A DNA stretch of 64,000 nucleotides from Chimonanthus salicifolius (GCA_013350335.1 CM023533.1:28564869-28628868), one strand, 5' to 3'; positions 39,826-52,600 are shown, counted from the first letter of the stretch. Notes: generated by a model from the sequence alone, not told the origin. Program-made: numbers and translations.

Positions 39826-40228
39826 TGAGAGTGATTCCTCCAATGCTATTAAATGCGCTAGCGGAAGAGAAGCGTCCTCCATGGAGGTTTACTACTTTGG
39901 CGAGGGAGATTAAGGTTTTGTCCTTGGGTTTAGAGGTATCATTCTCACACATTAGTCGCTCGGCCAATGGTGTTGCAGACTTTTTTGCAAAAAATGGAGT
40001 TGATGGAGCTATTCAGGGCTTTTTTCATTTATCAGATGGATAGCCTTACATGATCTTTGTATTTGTCTTGTTTTTTAGGACTTGGTGGGCTTTTGGTTTC
40101 TTTGGATTGTTATTTTGTTTTTATCTCTTATTTGTGGTCTATATCTCTTAGGCCCTCTCTTTGAATTCTCTTCTCTTGTATTTTTCTCTTCTAATGATAT
40201 TAACCTTTTAACTGCTCAAAAAAAAAAT
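39826..40228 (+). mobile_element. LINE 3' end (RNase H tail plus 3' UTR and A-tail)
   Basis: The translation shows the end of the LINE RNase H domain (WRFTTLAREIKVLSLGLE, then HISRSANGVADFFAKNGV). A T-rich 3' UTR of about 190 bp follows and ends at an A run (40219-40228). The 5' end is truncated inside RNase H near ATTGAGAGTGATTCCTCC. The family also occurs at 5.8, 43.3 and 53.5 kb. No convincing target duplication was found. Confidence 0.85.
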
Positions 40229-41130
40229 ATATTCACTTTAAAGCAAAAACATTTAAAATATAAATTACAATAGTTGAACTGTTGAAGAACAATCATTAAA
40301 CAATATTACTTTAAATTCAATTAATTGGAAAAAGATTTGATGAAAGTAAGTATATAAGAATAAAGCTTATTGTTTCACCAACTCACTAATTATAAAATAA
40401 ATAAAAATATAAAGTAAATTACACCTTCTATGAGTCCACTTTGAATTGATGGGTATATTGAAAGGCTCTATGCATGGATATCTTATTGGAAATTTTTTTT
40501 TTATCTTAATTGGATAATTGAATTCATATTTCTCAACTTTAAATTTAAGAATTTTAAATTATTTTTCTAATTTTTAATTTTTTTGCAACGCTATCTAGGC
40601 GCCACATAGGTCTAATTTCATGGGTCTGTTGGAAAGTTTTATTATACATGAATACAAGATTTCAAAAGAACCATCTTAATTAGGTTAATGGGAGCCATTT
40701 TTTTTCAACTCTCCAAGTTTTGATATTATAAAAAAATCACTTTAATTAGATTAGTAAATTCATATTATAAATGTCTAAGCTTAGATTTCTACTAAGACCA
40801 CAGTAAAAATGCCTAAAAGTTTTTCTTATATAAATTCTAAATCAACTCTTTCTACTAATAAATTATTACTAGTCTGAATTTCAAACCCTTCTGCAAAACG
40901 AGGCCATATTGACAAACGATTTTATATCAGCCAATGCAAATAAATTTGCTTTAAATTCAAATATTGAGTGAAATTAATATTTTCATTTGCAGATATGGTT
41001 ACTATCTCAGTTCTTCCAATTTTTATAGGGTGCTCATTAAGACACCTGATTTTTCTTTTATGAGATATTCGGTTTCAATATTTTGTGTGAAACTTACCAT
41101 TTTGCCCCTCAGTTTAAAAAAAAAAAAACT

Positions 41131-41465
41131 ATTCCTCTTAGGGTTGCAACTCGGGTAGGGTTTTGATCCGACCCGCATGACCCGACCTAAAAAATCATGG
41201 GGGTCGGGTCAAGAATTTAGGGTCATCGGGTCGGGTGGGGTTGAGGAGATAAAAATCCGTATGAAATTTGGGTCCGTCAGATTGAGGATTTTACAAGTTA
41301 ATCTGACCCGACCTGGCTAAAATGGGTTCAAAATGCGGGTCGGGTTGGATTGTGAAGTTTGGGTTGAGAATTAGATCGGGTCGGGTATCATATATATTAA
41401 CTCGGGTCGGGTTGGGTTTTCAGGAACCTGACCCGCCCGACCTAAGTTACAGCCCTAATTCCTCT
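41131..41465. mobile_element. hAT-like MITE (319 bp) with perfect 8-bp target duplication
   Basis: The element spans 41139-41457. It starts TAGGGTTGCAACTCGGGTAG and ends CTAAGTTACAGCCCTA, an imperfect terminal inverted repeat (TAGGGYTGYAACT). ATTCCTCT flanks it at 41131-41138 and 41458-41465. An 8-bp duplication with TAGGG ends is the hAT signature. The body is built of GGGTCGGGT / ACCCGACC repeats. Decayed relatives lie at 25763, 38325, 41995 and perhaps 12050. Confidence 0.92.
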
Positions 41466-41994
41466 ACACAAAACTGAGGGGCAAAATGGTAATTTTGCAT
41501 AAAATTTTGAAATCAAATTTCTCTTAAAAGAAAAGTCAGGGTGTTTAAATGACTAGCCTTTTTAGATCATTATAACTTATATAATGCAATAATATCATAA
41601 CAGAAGATGAGCAGATGCATTAATATAATAAATATCAGTCAATATCTATTCATATGAGAGAGAGAGAGGTATGGTTCAGTTAATTGGGAAGTAAATCCTA
41701 AAAGATTACAAATTTACGTTCATAAATCATGGAAATTAGACCTGAAATATAGAGTTGAATTCCTAAACTATAGATGAAACTTGACATCTACACTTGGAAA
41801 ATCACTCAGCCGCAAACTTGGCATCTGTGATTTACTTGTATGAGAGGGGAAATTACCAGCAAACTCCACCTGCTCCTTATGTGGGAAAGAAATCACCCAA
41901 GATCACATACTCGATCTTTTTGTGAAGAATGAATGTCTACTTGTTACAAGTTTAGGAGTACAAAACTCCATACATGAGATTCTAAAGTGGAACT

Positions 41995-42325
41995 CTTGGG
42001 TCGGGTTTTAATTTGATTGGTATGACCCAATTCAAGAAATCAAGTGGGTTAGATTGAAAGAAAAAAACCCAATTAAATTTGGATCGAGTTGATTCAAGTT
42101 TTTTAAAAATTGATCCGATTCAACCCGAATTAACCCGTCCTGATCCACTCAAAAAATTTAATACAGCACTGTGATTGAGTCGAGCCAGCACTTTGGTTTA
42201 GCAGCATGTTGAGTCAGGTCATCAATTCGGGTCGGATTAGGTTCACCAATTCAGGTCAACAATCAAGTTGAGTTCAATAACCTTTAATATAGGTTGGGAT
42301 AGATTTATTTTTAGTCTTACTCATT
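41995..42325. mobile_element. Decayed GGGTCGGGT-family MITE
   Basis: It shows the same ordered motifs as 41139-41457 with many changes: TTGGGTCGGGTTTTAATTTG, CCAATTAAATTTGGATCGAG, CCGATTCAACCCGAATTAAC, then AATATAGGTTGGGATAGATT. Terminal repeats are no longer readable. Confidence 0.55.
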
Positions 42326-43085
42326 TTCAATAACTAGATTGACCATGTATCACGAATTGACCCTCATATTATACATGAGATGGACAGAGGGCATTGTTGA
42401 TGACATAATTTAAAGGAAATTCCTTCATCCAATCACCATAATTTTACGGTGAGTTATGAAAATCAATGGCTAACAACACTTAAATTTTCATGATTCAAAA
42501 TCATAAAACTAAACTGATTGTATGATGTTCAAAATTTACCCATTCGTTGATTTTATCATTTTCTACAATATCCAATTCAAAAATATATAGAAGCTCAAAT
42601 TGAATCTTAATTGAGTTGCCTCTCTAGAATTTGTATTTATTTTACCATTGGAGGGCCTATGGTTCTAAAATAATAAATCACCAAATGTCGATATAATTGT
42701 CATCACCATTCAACTATTTAAGATTGCCACACATTAATTTTTCCATCTGTTTTGGACTTTACACTTATTGGGATTTCATACTCATGTTCTCTCTAATAGG
42801 CTTAGACTTGTCAACATCCAATCTAACCTTTGAATCTGATCTAAATCTAGATGTTTTAAAAGGTACCTATTTATTAAATAGGTTGGATAAATTCGAACCC
42901 ACTTATATAAGAGATGTTGATTAGTCTCTAATCATGGTAAAAGCATTGATATAATGATGCTAAAAAAAGGATGTACATGGTTATAATGATATACTCGTAA
43001 TGTTGATGCTTGACCACATCAGTAATGCTAAGTTAATGCTTGGGTGAAACTTTCGAGTTTGAAATTTGTGAGGGGTGTGTTTGGA

Positions 43086-43311
43086 GAAAATTACCTTCTT
43101 AACTACACACAAACACTAATATCGAAAAATAGAAAAGAAAAATCAATAAAGAAAAGTAAACAACGACACATAGATTTACGCAGTTTCCTTTCGATACGTT
43201 TATGTAGTTCAAATCGATTCACTATACTCCAAGGCAAAATGAAGAAGAGACAACTCTTGTTATGGAAGATTAGTTTTCTCTCTCTTACAAAAACGACCAT
43301 CCAATTACAGA
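43086..43311 (+). repeat. Dispersed LTR-like repeat, copy 2, interrupted by a LINE
   Basis: Its sequence parallels 14585-14889 (GAAAAGTAAACAACGACACA, then CGATTCACTATACTCCAAGG). It probably resumes after the LINE at about 43865 with GAAACGACACACGACCTGAT. The parent element is not identified. Confidence 0.45.
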
Positions 43312-43864
43312 TCCACCACAACAGGGTACCATGAAATTTAATGTTGATGGAGCTTCAAGGGGGGAATCGGGTCCTGCTGGGATAGGAGGAGTTCTTAGAG
43401 ATTACAGGGGCAAGACTTCTATAATGTTTAATGAGTCGGTGGAAGATAAGGAGTCTAATGAGGCGGAAATCCTTAGTATTAGGAGAGCTCTAGTCATCTG
43501 GAAGAACCATGGGCATGGAAATTTAATCATTGAAGGAGATTCAACAAATGCACTCAAATGGGCAATGAGGATAAGGCGTCCAACATGGAGATTGGCCAAG
43601 GTGGTTAGGGAGGTTAGGGCTATGGTTATAGGATAGAAAGTTTCATTTTCCAAAGTCGGACGATCGGCTAATGGCGTGGCGGATTTTTTTGCCAAATTGG
43701 GTGTTGACAATATTTTGGAAGGCATTTTCTTTATTTGATTTCTTTTGTTATCTTTTTGGAAGGAATTTACTGTCAGGCCTCTTTGATTGCTTTCTCTCTT
43801 TGTAATCCTTTTCTCTTTTAATGAAATTTTATTGTTACCCCTCAAAAAAAAAAAAAATTACAGA
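43303..43864 (+). mobile_element. 5'-truncated LINE (RNase H domain) with target duplication
   Basis: The insert is about 43312-43855. It encodes most of an RNase H domain (FNVDGASRGESGPAGIGGVL, then EAEILSIRRALVIW and IEGDSTNALKWAMR), one stop codon (TAG after AMVIG), and GRSANGVADFFAKLGVD. A 3' UTR of about 100 bp ends in CCTCAAAAAAAAAAAA. AATTACAGA occurs at 43303-43311 and 43856-43864, a 9-bp target duplication. It is better preserved than the other copies, hence younger. Confidence 0.88.
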
Positions 43865-44573
43865 AACGACACACGACCTGATCGACAATATATTTCCGAT
43901 GATCAGGCTCCATATAACCTAACAGAGTTCAATATAAAAAACTTTTGAATTAAATGTTAAGATACTATCGACTACGACTACTTCACAATGTCAACACAGG
44001 AGAGTTAACTCGATTATCAATACCATTTTTCATATGAAGATATGAAATATAAAGGTTTATTCTCATTTTATTCTTTCATAGTTTCATCTTTAAATTTTTA
44101 ATAACAAAATCAGAGCAAAATATAAAAGCACCCTTATATTACATCATCTAATGCTCCGTGTCCCAAATCAATGCACCAACATTAGCCTCATTCTAGAGGC
44201 CTAAATTAACATGGATATTTGCGATATGCATAAGTACGTATGAAATATAAAACTGGACAAGAGATGAGTTAGTGATGATGTTTGCATTTGTGGAGATTGA
44301 ATTATGAAGTCATTTTCAGTGGGTGATGTAGAATGTTGGTAGATGTATAATTTTTTTTTGTTTTGAAGTTACGTGTAGAAAACCGTGAGATATTCAGCGT
44401 AAAACTCCCACGAGTGAGTCCACTATCCGTAACATACTTCCTGAGCTGGAGGTGACCAATTTATACAATGTTGGTACACGTATAAATTGCTTCACCTATC
44501 TATTTATAGGAGCTAGGAAGTATGGGTGGTGATATAGCATTAGTGTGTTGGGATTGGTTAAACTCTTAATATA

Positions 44574-44770
44574 TTCCCTCCGTTCCATTTAATTGTCTCA
44601 TTTAAAATATTTATATTTTTTAAAGATCTCTCTATATAACACTAGTACTCCTTATGATCTTATCTATTTTCAACACACTTTATGCTACTTCAATATAAAT
44701 GAGATAACTATTTTAAGACAATTTCAAAGACCAAAATCTATGTAATACAACTAAATTGAGATAGAGGGAA
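44574..44770. mobile_element. Stowaway-type MITE
   Basis: TA flanks an element starting TTCCCTCCGTTCC and ending GAGATAGAGGGAA. The body (TTTTCAACACACTTTATGCT, AATATAAATGAGATAACTA) matches the copy at 58224. It is 197 bp long. Confidence 0.88.
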
Positions 44771-45430
44771 TAATAAAAAAATTGAAAGACCTTTCACTTA
44801 AAAATAATAATAGAATAAGAATGCCACGAATTAAAGAAAGTAAATAAGATGTGCAAGAATCATAATAGTGTCAACATTGGCCTCTCACAGCACGATAAGA
44901 AAGACTCATTGATTCATAATATCAAGACATTTATTATATTAGTTGATTGTCTAAAACTTCAAACTTCTAACTCTAGTTGTTGGTAGAATGGCAACAAATA
45001 AGCTTGCAAAGTATGATTATTTAGTTAATAAAAAATGATAGGAGTTCCGATATTTTTTATAAAAAGAGATGTTGGTGTACATTTTCACTGCTTAGATACA
45101 TTAAGTGAATAAAAGGAAAAATACTTTGGGAAAAAAAAAAAACCTAATGCCATATTATTATTCAGTACCCTCAGTCATTGACATGATAAATGATCACAAA
45201 AGAAGATATCTCAATTTCACTGTTCACAAGGAAATAAACATTGCAAGTGGGGATGCATGTTATGCACTAATTTTTTTTATATATAATTGGAAGTGTTCAG
45301 GTGTCTCACCCTCTAGAGGACTTTACACGACTAAATTATTCGGAGCATGTGCACACCTCTCTACACACATATGCATCGTCTAAATGATGAGAAGTGGACT
45401 ATTAGAGGGTGAAATGTGATTACATTTCAA

Positions 45431-46186
45431 TCAATATGGATGCTCTTCACTTATGGTCTCAAGGCTAGGCTGCCAATGATCAAAATGTGTGGTTACCAAG
45501 ATATCCTTCAAATTTCGTTCATGGGATCCTTTAATCTCCCTTCTCTCATTCCCTATAACTTTCTTCTTCTTGAGTTCTCTTTGTTCAGATGAATCTTCCA
45601 TGCTAGATTGGTTGGGACTCTCTCCACCTTTGGGCTTTGATCCTACAAGCAGGCACTTGAAGCAACCATCCTCTGTAATACTAACTTCTTTCTCAATCTC
45701 CTTTGTTGATCTACTGGTATCTGAACTACTCATGCTCCATCTATTCCACTCTTCATCAGCTGGTTTCAAAGAATTGTTTGGCATCTTAGGAGTGCTCTTG
45801 TTTGTGAAGAACAAACACGTCGAATCCATTCGATCCTCTGCTCTGTTGACTTTGCGTGGATCGAGTTGATTTCTAGGAGTTTGGCTAGTACGAAGGCGAT
45901 GAATCGAAGACGGGGATCGCCTAAAACGGTGCCTTTGGAACTTCTTGAGGGTGCCGACGGGAACAACATAGTACTTTTGGCCAAGCAAGAGAACTTCATC
46001 GGGGGCCAGAATGGCCTTGGGTTCACGAAACACGTTAGGTTGGGTCACGCAGCATTTCGGATTCTGCTGCATGATCTCGGCGGCGAGAATTGGCCTATCG
46101 TGGAGCTCGATCCGGCCACCTGGATGAACAATCTTCACAATCATGTTCTTTGTGTTGCTAGTGCAGAACCAAATTGACAAGGCCAT
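45431..46186 (-). CDS. PADRE (DUF4228) domain protein, single exon (251 aa)
   Basis: The chosen start gives MALSIWFCTSNTKNMIVKIV, as in relatives I remember; the frame stays open for another 19 codons to an ATG at 46243, so a longer 270-residue form is possible. Residues 1 to about 85 are the PADRE domain: VKIVHPGGRIELHDRPI, then EIMQQNPKCCVTQPNVF and PDEVLLLGQKYYVVPV. The rest is a disordered Ser/Lys/Glu-rich tail with basic patches (KKFQRHRFRR and REIKGSHERNLKDI), ending near HFDHWQPSLETISEE, which recurs in the family. PADRE genes respond to pathogens and abiotic stress. Their biochemical role is unknown. There is no intron or neighbour linkage. Confidence 0.88.
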   Translation of the reverse strand: MALSIWFCTSNTKNMIVKIVHPGGRIELHDRPILAAEIMQQNPKCCVTQPNVFREPKAILAPDEVLLLGQKYYVVPVGTLKKFQRHRFRRSPSSIHRLRTSQTPRNQLDPRKVNRAEDRMDSTCLFFTNKSTPKMPNNSLKPADEEWNRWSMSSSDTSRSTKEIEKEVSITEDGCFKCLLVGSKPKGGESPNQSSMEDSSEQRELKKKKVIGNERREIKGSHERNLKDILVTTHFDHWQPSLETISEEHPY

Positions 46187-46522
46187 GTCTCTCTCAAAAG
46201 ACTCAGGACTTGGAATGACAAAACTAAAAACAGAGTCCTTCATAGTTCATATAGGAACTTAGGAAGACAGCAATCGTCATCCTTCTTTGTTGGTAATGTG
46301 CATTTTCAAATTCCTTTCAAATTTGTTTTGTATCTCGTGTCCTCCAATGATACAAAATTGTATCTAACAAGCTGCAAAAGTTCAATTTTCTGGCGTGTAT
46401 TAACGTTAACTACAATGGAAATGCAGAAAGATTAGTAGAGTTGTCTCTTCCTCAACTTGTGTAAAACTCACCCTCCACTTTACAATTGGGCAGGTTAAAA
46501 AAGGATCCGTTTAAGTACTGGG

Positions 46523-46843
46523 TGATGGGCAATCGAATGAGTCCCACATCGAGTGTGAAGGGGAGATTTAGGGACATATATAGGACTTTGGTCACTATAC
46601 CTAATAGGCTAATATTTTAGGCTAGATATCCAGTCATAACAAGTGGTATCAGAGCTAGGTCTCAGGTTATCACATGTGGACTAGGGAATCTCCAAGTCAG
46701 ACGGGATGGCCATGGGACGTTCTATCCGCCGGAGAGTCTTATTCAAGAGAGAAATTGTTGGGCAGTTGAACGAGTCTCACATTAGTTGTGAATGGAGAGA
46801 TCTAGGGACATATACACGACTTGGGTCGCTCTACCTAACAGGT
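46523..46843 (+). mobile_element. TRIM element with both LTRs and an intact primer-binding site
   Basis: The 5' LTR is 46523-46641: TGATGGGCAATCGAATGAGT to CAGTCATAACA. The PBS TGGTATCAGAGC at 46644-46655 matches the 3' end of initiator tRNA-Met. About 100 bp of internal DNA ends in a purine-rich tract (AAGAGAGAAA). The 3' LTR starts TGTTGGGCAGTTGAACGAGT at 46756 and can be followed to about 46843, where it is cut short. There is no coding capacity, as expected for a TRIM. Confidence 0.88.
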
Positions 46844-47604
46844 TAGTCAGATAAAACCCATCTAAAGTGATTTGGTCAAGTTAGTAGTAAACTAGAAACA
46901 AATGTGGAGACATATATAGGGTAGAAAGGTTGCAATTTTAAGTAAAAAGAGGAGAGAGACCATTTAAAATGTGGAAATAAACCAGGGTAGATAATGGAGT
47001 AACAAATTTTATGTATTACGATCGAGTCAAATAGAGATAGAGAAGTAAAATTCAAAAAATTAATCTAAATATAATAAAGCGGAGATGAAATCTTATAGTT
47101 CCATGGTGCTAACTATTTGGAAGATGTCCAGTGTCTCTAGTTGATGTTGTTTTCGGTTGGTATATAGTTTTTGCCGACAGAATCCTTAACTCTCACGTCA
47201 AATTCAAATGTTTAGAGGAAATTGCAAGGATATTGAAAGTGAAACACATGTTCCATAGTTTCATCCATGAGAACTTCTGTTGCTGTTCATGGGTTGTATA
47301 TAATTATTTGGTAATTTATAATGTCCAAAAATTCCAATTGTGGGCCACGCTTTAGATAAGTACATCATAAAATTCAAAACTAAAAGAACATTGGCACCAT
47401 TATATTATAGTGGTCGCCATCAAATTGCCATTTAAAATATAAAAGATTGTACAATCAACCTAATTTTGTGTAGACAGCAGTCTTGGTGAGAATTATTTTG
47501 CGGCCTTAGTAAAGAATGTCAAGTAAATAAAGATGACAAAAGATTGACAGAGATGACGAAGAAATACTTTCCAAACGGTGTCTTCTTCCAAGTTGGAAGG
47601 AACA

Positions 47605-47986
47605 AATGTTTGTGGCCAGCGATCATCGCAATCGCAAGCACCCTTTGTGTATAGAGATATGAGTTTTACTGTGATGTTCATTTTGTTTTTCACTTGTCGT
47701 ACTGAAAATATAAAACAATAGGAATGTCAGAAATCGACTCTCCAAATCACCTTTGAATAGTAAAATCGACTCTCTGAATCACTTATGAATAGTTAATCGG
47801 CTCGCCGAATAACCCGTGAATAATAGATCGGCTTGCCAAAAATTAGTAAGGGATCCGATTGGTGAGTCGATTTCTGACATTCTAAACCTTTTCGGTAGGG
47901 CAGGTGAAGGGCAAAATGGGTATCACAGTAAAACCCGTGTCTATATAAAAAAAATGCCCATGAGAGGATCGTTGGCCAATGTTTAT
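47605..47986. mobile_element. MULE-like MITE, copy 2, with 9-bp target duplication
   Basis: The element is 47614-47977 (364 bp). The ends are GGCCAGCGAT and ATCGTTGGCC, continuing into TTTGTGTATAGAGATATGAG on the left and the complement of CACAGTAAAACCCGTGTCTA on the right. The flanks AATGTTTGT (47605) and AATGTTTAT (47978) match at eight of nine bases. The interior repeats ATAGTAAAATCGACTCTC-like units as in copy 1 at 31864. Confidence 0.85.
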
Positions 47987-48419
47987 GTCTTAATGGATCT
48001 TTGGATTCTAACATGTTCAAATCAAGGGTAAGTTTGTCGTTATAATTCGCAAGAGACTTTTGATAAATTAATGTTTTTTCAAGTGGTTTGAGTGGTTGGT
48101 CTCGTCCTCAATCTCTTCGGGCGCTTTATGCGACCCATGGTGCTTATGGGTAGTGTCATAGATCTAAGTTTTCCCAATAATCATCATGAAATGGGGTCGG
48201 CGGATTTCCACGGTTAAAAAGAACAAAAAAAAACCAAAAAAAAAAATGATGTTTCTTGAATTTATGCTAAATAAATATGAAGTGCTTTCATGTATTTAGG
48301 AAGTAAAGTGATAGAAACACCGCAATCAATGCCAATTTTGTCAAATTAGAATAAATCTGATTAGACATGTATAAAGTTGTTGAAATTGTATTTTTTCCGA
48401 CCTACTAAAATATAGGCTT

Positions 48420-48603
48420 TTGTGGTAGAATAGATAGAACAGTCCATGAATCATGAATGATATAGTTCAACCAACCACACACACCCACAAAGTAAACAAC
48501 TGTGTAGAGAGTGGTAAAAAAGAGTATTGAACATGAATCGAACTCAAAATCTTCCTTCATGAGGAGAGTTTCTTGATCGTGAGACCAACCCTCTTTGGAA
48601 TTA
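48420..48603 (-). mobile_element. SINE-like element, minus orientation
   Basis: On the minus strand it reads AGGGTTGGTCTCACGATCAA, then a B-box-like TTTGAGTTCGATTC, then a body with CACTCTCTACACAGTTG and GGGTGTGTGTGGTTG. It shares head and B box with the 29815 element. The ends are approximate. Confidence 0.45.
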
Positions 48604-49696
48604 ATAAGAACAACAGTCAAATTTTCAAAGTCAAAAATCATTAAATTGAAATGATGATCGAAATGAAGTTCAATCCATTGTATGTCTTTACAACATATCC
48701 CCTCGTCCATTTCAAATCTTAATGAACAGCCTCCCAAAATAGAGACTCCCTAGAGTTTTCGACTTTCAAAAGCCCTATCATAGATCCACAAAATGTCTAA
48801 TCATATTTTATATTAAATTAAATATATATTCAATATATTCGTAATGGACAGTCCAACAATTATCAACTAATATTTCAATATCAAGTAGTCTGATTAACTT
48901 AATACAAACGGTCAATCTTAAGTAATCATAGCTGATTAACTTAACAAATGCAGAGTTCGATCATGAGCTGCAGTGAAATTTTAATTCAGCAGAAATTATA
49001 GAAGAAAAACTATCAAAAATGAAATCCACCGTTCAGTCATCCAAAAGATCTCAATAAAGGCCCCCATATCATACGAGATAGAATTTATTAAACCATTCAA
49101 AATGTTATTTTCAGATTTAGATCCAACTTTGATTGATTGATGTTTATGTGACATATTCTTCCCATTAGATTGGTCAAGATAAGAAAAAAAACATTTATCC
49201 AATGATTCATACTTCTATCTTCAAAATTAAAGAGTTAAAGATGATTCAATGAATCTCATTTCCAACATTTCGATATTACCTATGATAATCTATTCATCCA
49301 CAGATGAAAGGAAGGTCAATATTTTTCATCCCATCAAATGCAAACAGAAATGAGAAGAAATAGGGATATAGCCATACTCCATAAATCAAATTTAACTCAG
49401 ATCATTTAAGGCTTTATATGGCCCTGTTAGATTCAATGGGAGACAGTACCATATCTTGCTTGGTTCCTGTACAGAATCACATTCATTCATCTCAAGATAT
49501 TTCTGATGGCAATGCCGGGAGGCTGGAAGAAGAACAATGCAACTTACAAACAACTACAAAGATAACAATTCCGCCATTATATAATACTGAGAGACCTGCT
49601 TAATTAGTGAGCATGACAACATGCAAAAGGGTCACCCAAGGCAGTACTCGTCCAAGTTGGAATATGGCAAACTCAATTAGAATTCTCCAAATGCTG

Positions 49697-52600
49697 TCAA
49701 GCAGCTGCAACTTTTTTCCCATCTTCAATGAAGTAGATTGCAGTTTCTGGTACCTGAGATATACAAGATAGAACTGTATAAGCAGAAAGATACACAAACG
49801 GGGTACAATTATTTTTTACATTTGCTTTCATTTTCTAGTGCATCATGCGCTTTATGTTTTATTCCATGCAGGGAGAGAAATGACTTTTTATTGATTTTGC
49901 GAAGGATAGTAACTTCTAGTGTTCCTTTTCCTTTTTTATTTTTGGGGAATCCATCACTGGAATGCTTTATGTGTAACATGGTAAAATGGTAAGAACAAAT
50001 AGATTCAAAACAAAAGAATGTAATGACCAGACTCCATTAAAATAGATGAATGGCTGAATCTAATAAAAACCTGCATACTTTGTGCCCAGGCATAAGGGCC
50101 CCATGTGGAGCCCATTTGATGATGGTATTCCATTTGATACATTTTGACCTTTGGATTAAGCACCAACAGTGAAAAGTTATCCAAAAGAGGCTAAAGGCAA
50201 GAACAATTTGATAGACCCCATTTTGGACAGTTTGACAGTTCCCATGACGAACTATCCAACCATCCAATTTTTAACAATAGGATAGGTGCCACCCTCTGAC
50301 ATCTACCATCAAAGCACCAAGACTCTTAAGCCCAGGCATTTCTAATACCCCCTCCAGATGATCATCCACAGAAGTTGTACAGAGATTGGTAAAAGTGATT
50401 ACATCTGGCCACGTCTCTGTGATGAACTCCACGATATCAAAGGATATGTCCCCTTGGACATCAATTTGTTCCTTCTCCGTTGGCCCCTATAATCAATAAG
50501 TCAGACATATTATATTCGACAAATAATGCTAGTCTACAACTAACATGTCATATTATCAAAACAAATTAAAAGTATACCTTCACAACAGATGCTCCAGAAG
50601 CAAACTTTTTACCAAGTTTTTTTGAAGCATCACTTAGTTTAACACCTGAATTAGATTCACCAGTGAGAGAAAAGCAAATGAATTGTTCATTCATTCAGAA
50701 GATTCAGGATGCTCCATGCTACTTGGTAGCCCAGAAACTTAATATAATGAAGTATATAATGAATGGAAAAGAATCACTTTAGACACATCACCAAAGAGAT
50801 CAAGGCCCTTCACAATAGTGACACATTTGCGCTTGTTACGGACAACCTTTTCAATAACAACTTCTTGCTTCTCCTGCAAAATAATAAGCACTTGAATATG
50901 AATCAACCCAATCGAAAATTACATACTTGGACATATCTTTGGTGTCAATTTCATGAAAAAATGACAAGCAAAGTGATGAAAACACTTATGAATTCAGCAA
51001 TGTGATACAAACCAGATAATAAATGACAGAAGTCATCATACAAAAGTGTAAGCCTGAAAAATACATGTGTTTATGAGTAGTGGTGTGCTATGCAATATGA
51101 CCAATTCCTGCCATACAATATGGTCAATTGTGAGAGAAGAGTTCATAAAGCTGATACCAAATAGATGGCATTCTGGCTTATGGTGATGATAATGATGATG
51201 ACTATTGATTTGCTTCTACATAAAAAGACCTTCATATCATAATGCAGTCATAATATGAATCTCCAAACAAACACCCATCTTGAAAAATCAAACTGAATAG
51301 AGGTTCTGGTAGATGCTTGATCATTTCCATATCCTAATCAAGGTATGATCAAACCAAATTTGGTTGATTCACATTTGGTTGGGAGGAATGATCAGAGACT
51401 ATCTGATGGTGTCACAATAATAAGATCCAACACAAGCACGGTTCTTTTATTTCTCAACTCTTGACTACCTATTCAAAGCAAAGATTAGCCATGAGTGTTT
51501 TGAGTGGCACAAAGCCATACTCTAATTTGGATCCTTTCATATTGAATCTTGATAATAGATGTCATAATATGAATCTCCAAACAAATACCCAGCTTGAAAA
51601 ATCAAAACTGAATAGAGGTTCTGGCAGATGCTTTATCATTTTCAATATCCTAATCACGGTATGATCAAATTAAACTTGGTTGATTCACACTTGGATGGGA
51701 GGAATGAATAGATACTATCTAAGGTGGCACAATAATAATATCCAACATAAGTATGTTCTAGAAATTGACAAGAACAAATCAAGATCCAAATTAGAGTATG
51801 GCTTTGTGCCACTCGAACACTCATATCTTTGCTTTGAATAGGTAGTCAAGAATTGAGAAACAAAAGAAAAGAAAGGAAAAAAACAAGACCACAAACACAA
51901 TACCTTATTGTATAACTCGAAAGTAATAAAATAAACTCAAAGAGTCCTATATTTGGCTGTTCTTTATAATGATCACTGGCTTCCAATGGACCAACTCAAG
52001 TAGGGCCAATACTTTGGAAATTGCATAGTCAAGATTTAGCATGAAGACTCAAGGGCAAATTTTCAACTAGGGAGAGAGAGACAGCGATGTGGATCCCAAA
52101 ACTGTCTCAAGATTTAGTAAGTTGCTAAAGTGGAGAGACTCAAACATCAAATTAGAAAGCCTACTAAATATCTTAATTGATATTATTAACTAGATATGTT
52201 GCCATATCAATGGCTAAAAATATTCTAAATGATCTTTTCTTATTTTATTAGATTCATCGGGACCTTTTATCATGAGCAAGACATCATAAAAAGGTGTATT
52301 AAAAAGAAGGTATGGCACATTGGAGGTATTCCCAGTCTTTTGCTTGATAATTTTTTCAGTTAAAACAAATGGTGTCATGCACCTCTTTATGGATTTTCTT
52401 TTTTCTTTTCTTTCATGTCTTAACTCTTGACCACCGATTTGAAGCAAAGGTTTGCTTGCGATCATTCAAGCAACACAAAGCGATTTTTTAGGACCCTTTC
52501 ATATTGGGATCTTGAGTAGGACCTTTGTCAACTCCTAGATCAATGCATATATTGGATCTTAGGGTTGTGCCACCTCACCATCATGTTGATGTTTAAAAGT

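Larger units (their letters stand above)
39470..45430. other. Intergenic region with LINE ends and MITEs
   Basis: Between the P450 start and the PADRE stop I see no gene. It contains two 5'-truncated LINE copies, a hAT-like MITE with clear ends at 41139, a decayed relative at about 41995-42325, and a Stowaway MITE at 44574. The rest is AT-rich. The upstream 200 bp would hold the P450 promoter. Confidence 0.5.
46187..49400. other. Intergenic region with a TRIM, a MULE-like MITE and a SINE
   Basis: No gene is supported here. Contents are the TRIM at 46523, the MULE-like MITE at 47614 and a minus-strand SINE at about 48420. The part just above 46187 is the PADRE promoter. Confidence 0.5.
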
